Shown one piece after another: positions 5,822-6,370 of a stretch of DNA of 6,370 bases (the stretch's first letter is position 1; each line of letters begins with the position of its first letter). This stretch comes from Bradyrhizobiaceae bacterium (GTDB lineage Bacteria > Pseudomonadota > Alphaproteobacteria > Rhizobiales > Hyphomicrobiaceae): NCBI GenBank assembly GCA_947475855.1, contig CANJPN010000368.1:1-6370 (forward strand). Reading direction: 5' to 3'. Below the pieces are notes generated by a model, which did no database searches, was not told where the DNA came from, and was given only the letters and a program-made list of their open reading frames with translations. The position numbers and the translations under genes are program-made.

Positions 5822-5856
5822 TGCGCATACACTGGTGTGCGCGGATCTATTTTTTT
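5822..5856 (+). terminator. hairpin followed by a seven-T run
   Basis: GCGC (5822-5825) and ACAC (5828-5831) can pair with GTGT and GCGC (5835-5842), with a 2-base bulge and a tight loop. Seven Ts follow at 5850-5856, after a 7-base gap. The gap and bulge make it a poor standard terminator, and no plus-strand gene ends just before it. It may be a leader structure of the small membrane protein gene that starts at 5944. Confidence 0.3.
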
Positions 5857-5943
5857 GAAGCGCGGTGAACTTTCTGTTCGCAGTTCTTCTGTAGGCTGGC
5901 AGCCGTTCGAACCCGCCCAGTGGCATTTTGCGAAGGCAATTCG

Positions 5944-6261
5944 ATGTCAACCAGCACCCCGACAGCCGATAAGATAGAGTTCCCGACGCATGTATCGCCG
6001 ATCGGTATCTATTTTGCCTTGGTTTCGAGCCTGACGATCGCGTTCGCAGTATTGACGCTCTTCAATACCCGCCTCCCCATCGTACTGGTGATCTTGCTCT
6101 TTGCTGTGGCCGGCTGCTGCGTGGTCCTCCTCAAGAAGGCAATCGAAGAAATGGGCGCGGTCACGATCGAATGGTCTAATCAGGGGCTTACGGTTAAAGG
6201 CCTGCTGGGCAGCGCCAACTACAATGGCTCTGTTCCGTTCCAATGTAGCGCTATCCTCTAA
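5944..6261 (+). pseudogene. small two-helix membrane protein, apparently truncated by an IS
   Basis: The product has 105 residues as it stands. AAGG at 5933-5936 lies 7 bases before the ATG at 5944; the earlier in-frame ATG at 5920 lacks such a site. Membrane helices are at about 18-40 and 44-64, with K64-K65 after the second. Residues 72-93 (V-T-I-E-W... G-L-T-V-K-G-L-L-G-S) resemble the first strands of a bacterial PH-like domain in small membrane proteins, where the next residues are usually a Trp-containing strand. Here, after N94, the frame enters GGCTCTGTTCC, which looks like an insertion-sequence end, and adds only 11 residues (G-S-V-P-F-Q-C-S-A-I-L) before TAA. I infer that the native C-terminus has been replaced by IS-encoded residues. 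The stop overlaps the presumed transposase stop by two bases on the opposite strand. If there is no IS here, this is simply a short intact hypothetical protein. The function is unknown. Confidence 0.5.
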
Positions 6262-6370
6262 GCCAAGGCGCCAGCCAGACAGGATCGCGGCGTGAGCTCG
6301 TGTCCGTCGCGCTCGATCATGCGGCGCCAGCCGAGGTAGCTCGGCAGATATTTCGACGCCACGCCTTTGA
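6226..6370 (-). mobile_element. end of a probable insertion sequence, partial
   Basis: GGCTCTGTTCC at 6226 has the look of an IS terminal inverted repeat (GGCTCTGTT-type ends occur in IS6 relatives and others). It begins exactly where the interrupted membrane protein stops resembling its presumed family. About 32 bases inside it, a transposase-like frame ends on the minus strand. The other IS end and any target duplication lie outside the window. The family is not assigned. Confidence 0.45.
6258..6370 (-). CDS. probable transposase, C-terminal fragment
   Basis: The minus strand encodes 36 whole codons before TAG (complement of 6258-6260): K-G-V-A-S-K-Y-L-P-S-Y-L-G-W-R-R-M-I-E-R, then D-G-H-E-L-T-P and a short tail ending A-G-A-L-A. 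The start lies beyond the right edge. The KYLxxYLGWRR-type stretch near the C-terminus recalls the tails of DDE transposases in proteobacterial IS elements; this is recognised from memory and not assigned to a family. The position, with the stop just inside a possible IS terminal repeat, supports the call. Otherwise it would be an unidentified coding fragment. Confidence 0.55.
   Translation of the reverse strand, partial: KGVASKYLPSYLGWRRMIERDGHELTPRSCLAGALA

Larger units (their letters stand above)
5582..5943. other. 362-base intergenic region without a supported gene
   Basis: This lies between the divergent TadG-like gene (-) and the small membrane protein gene (+). It is more AT-rich than its surroundings, especially at 5595-5640 and 5755-5790, so it probably carries promoters for both genes, but I could not fix a convincing -35/-10 pair. 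It contains the palindrome at 5595-5606, the inverted repeat CCAGTG-GGA-CACTGG at 5728-5742 and a hairpin plus T-run at 5822-5856. Open frames on the minus strand here (5632-5832, 5636-5950) lack good ribosome sites and protein-like composition. Confidence 0.5.

Overview
The base composition is GC-rich, and several genes start after GGAGG-type ribosome binding sites. There is a tRNA-Glu(CUC) with encoded CCA, a Tad-type vWA protein, a PepSY-TM protein and a sulfide-dehydrogenase-type flavoprotein. Together these suggest a chromosomal segment of a GC-rich proteobacterium, most likely an alphaproteobacterium. The taxon is an inference from gene style, not a sequence match.

Layout. Positions 1-125 hold the C-terminus of a molybdenum-hydroxylase [2Fe-2S] subunit (+). 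A tRNA-Glu(CUC) lies on the minus strand at 268-343, with a recognisable promoter at 358-386. A minus-strand gene at 459-1511 encodes an exported HExxH zinc metallopeptidase of the MA (gluzincin) type. Divergent from it, 1779-2705 (+) encodes a four-helix PepSY-TM membrane protein whose histidine positions suggest a di-haem cytochrome b-like electron carrier. A strong hairpin (2735-2760) separates it from a convergent minus-strand gene (2797-4086) for the flavoprotein subunit of flavocytochrome c sulfide dehydrogenase. That gene keeps a Tat-like leader, the FAD-linking Cys and the redox disulfide Cys pair, but has no cytochrome subunit gene beside it. Its 232-base upstream region is packed with short perfect palindromes and a 15-base tandem repeat. 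Next on the minus strand, 4319-5581 encodes a TadG-like membrane-anchored vWA protein with no other tad genes around it. A 362-base AT-richer intergenic stretch follows. The window ends with a small two-helix membrane protein (5944-6261, +) that appears to be cut off by an insertion sequence starting at about 6226. The C-terminus of the presumed IS transposase is read on the minus strand at 6258-6370.

Functionally, the centre of the window has a redox theme. A periplasmic sulfide- or thiol-oxidising flavoprotein lies next to a membrane protein able in principle to carry electrons across the membrane. They are convergent, so not one operon, and any partnership is a hypothesis. I see no CRISPR array, no phage module and no clear new defence system. 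The most unusual elements are the palindrome cluster upstream of fccB, the orphan state of fccB, and the apparent IS-gene chimera at the right end.
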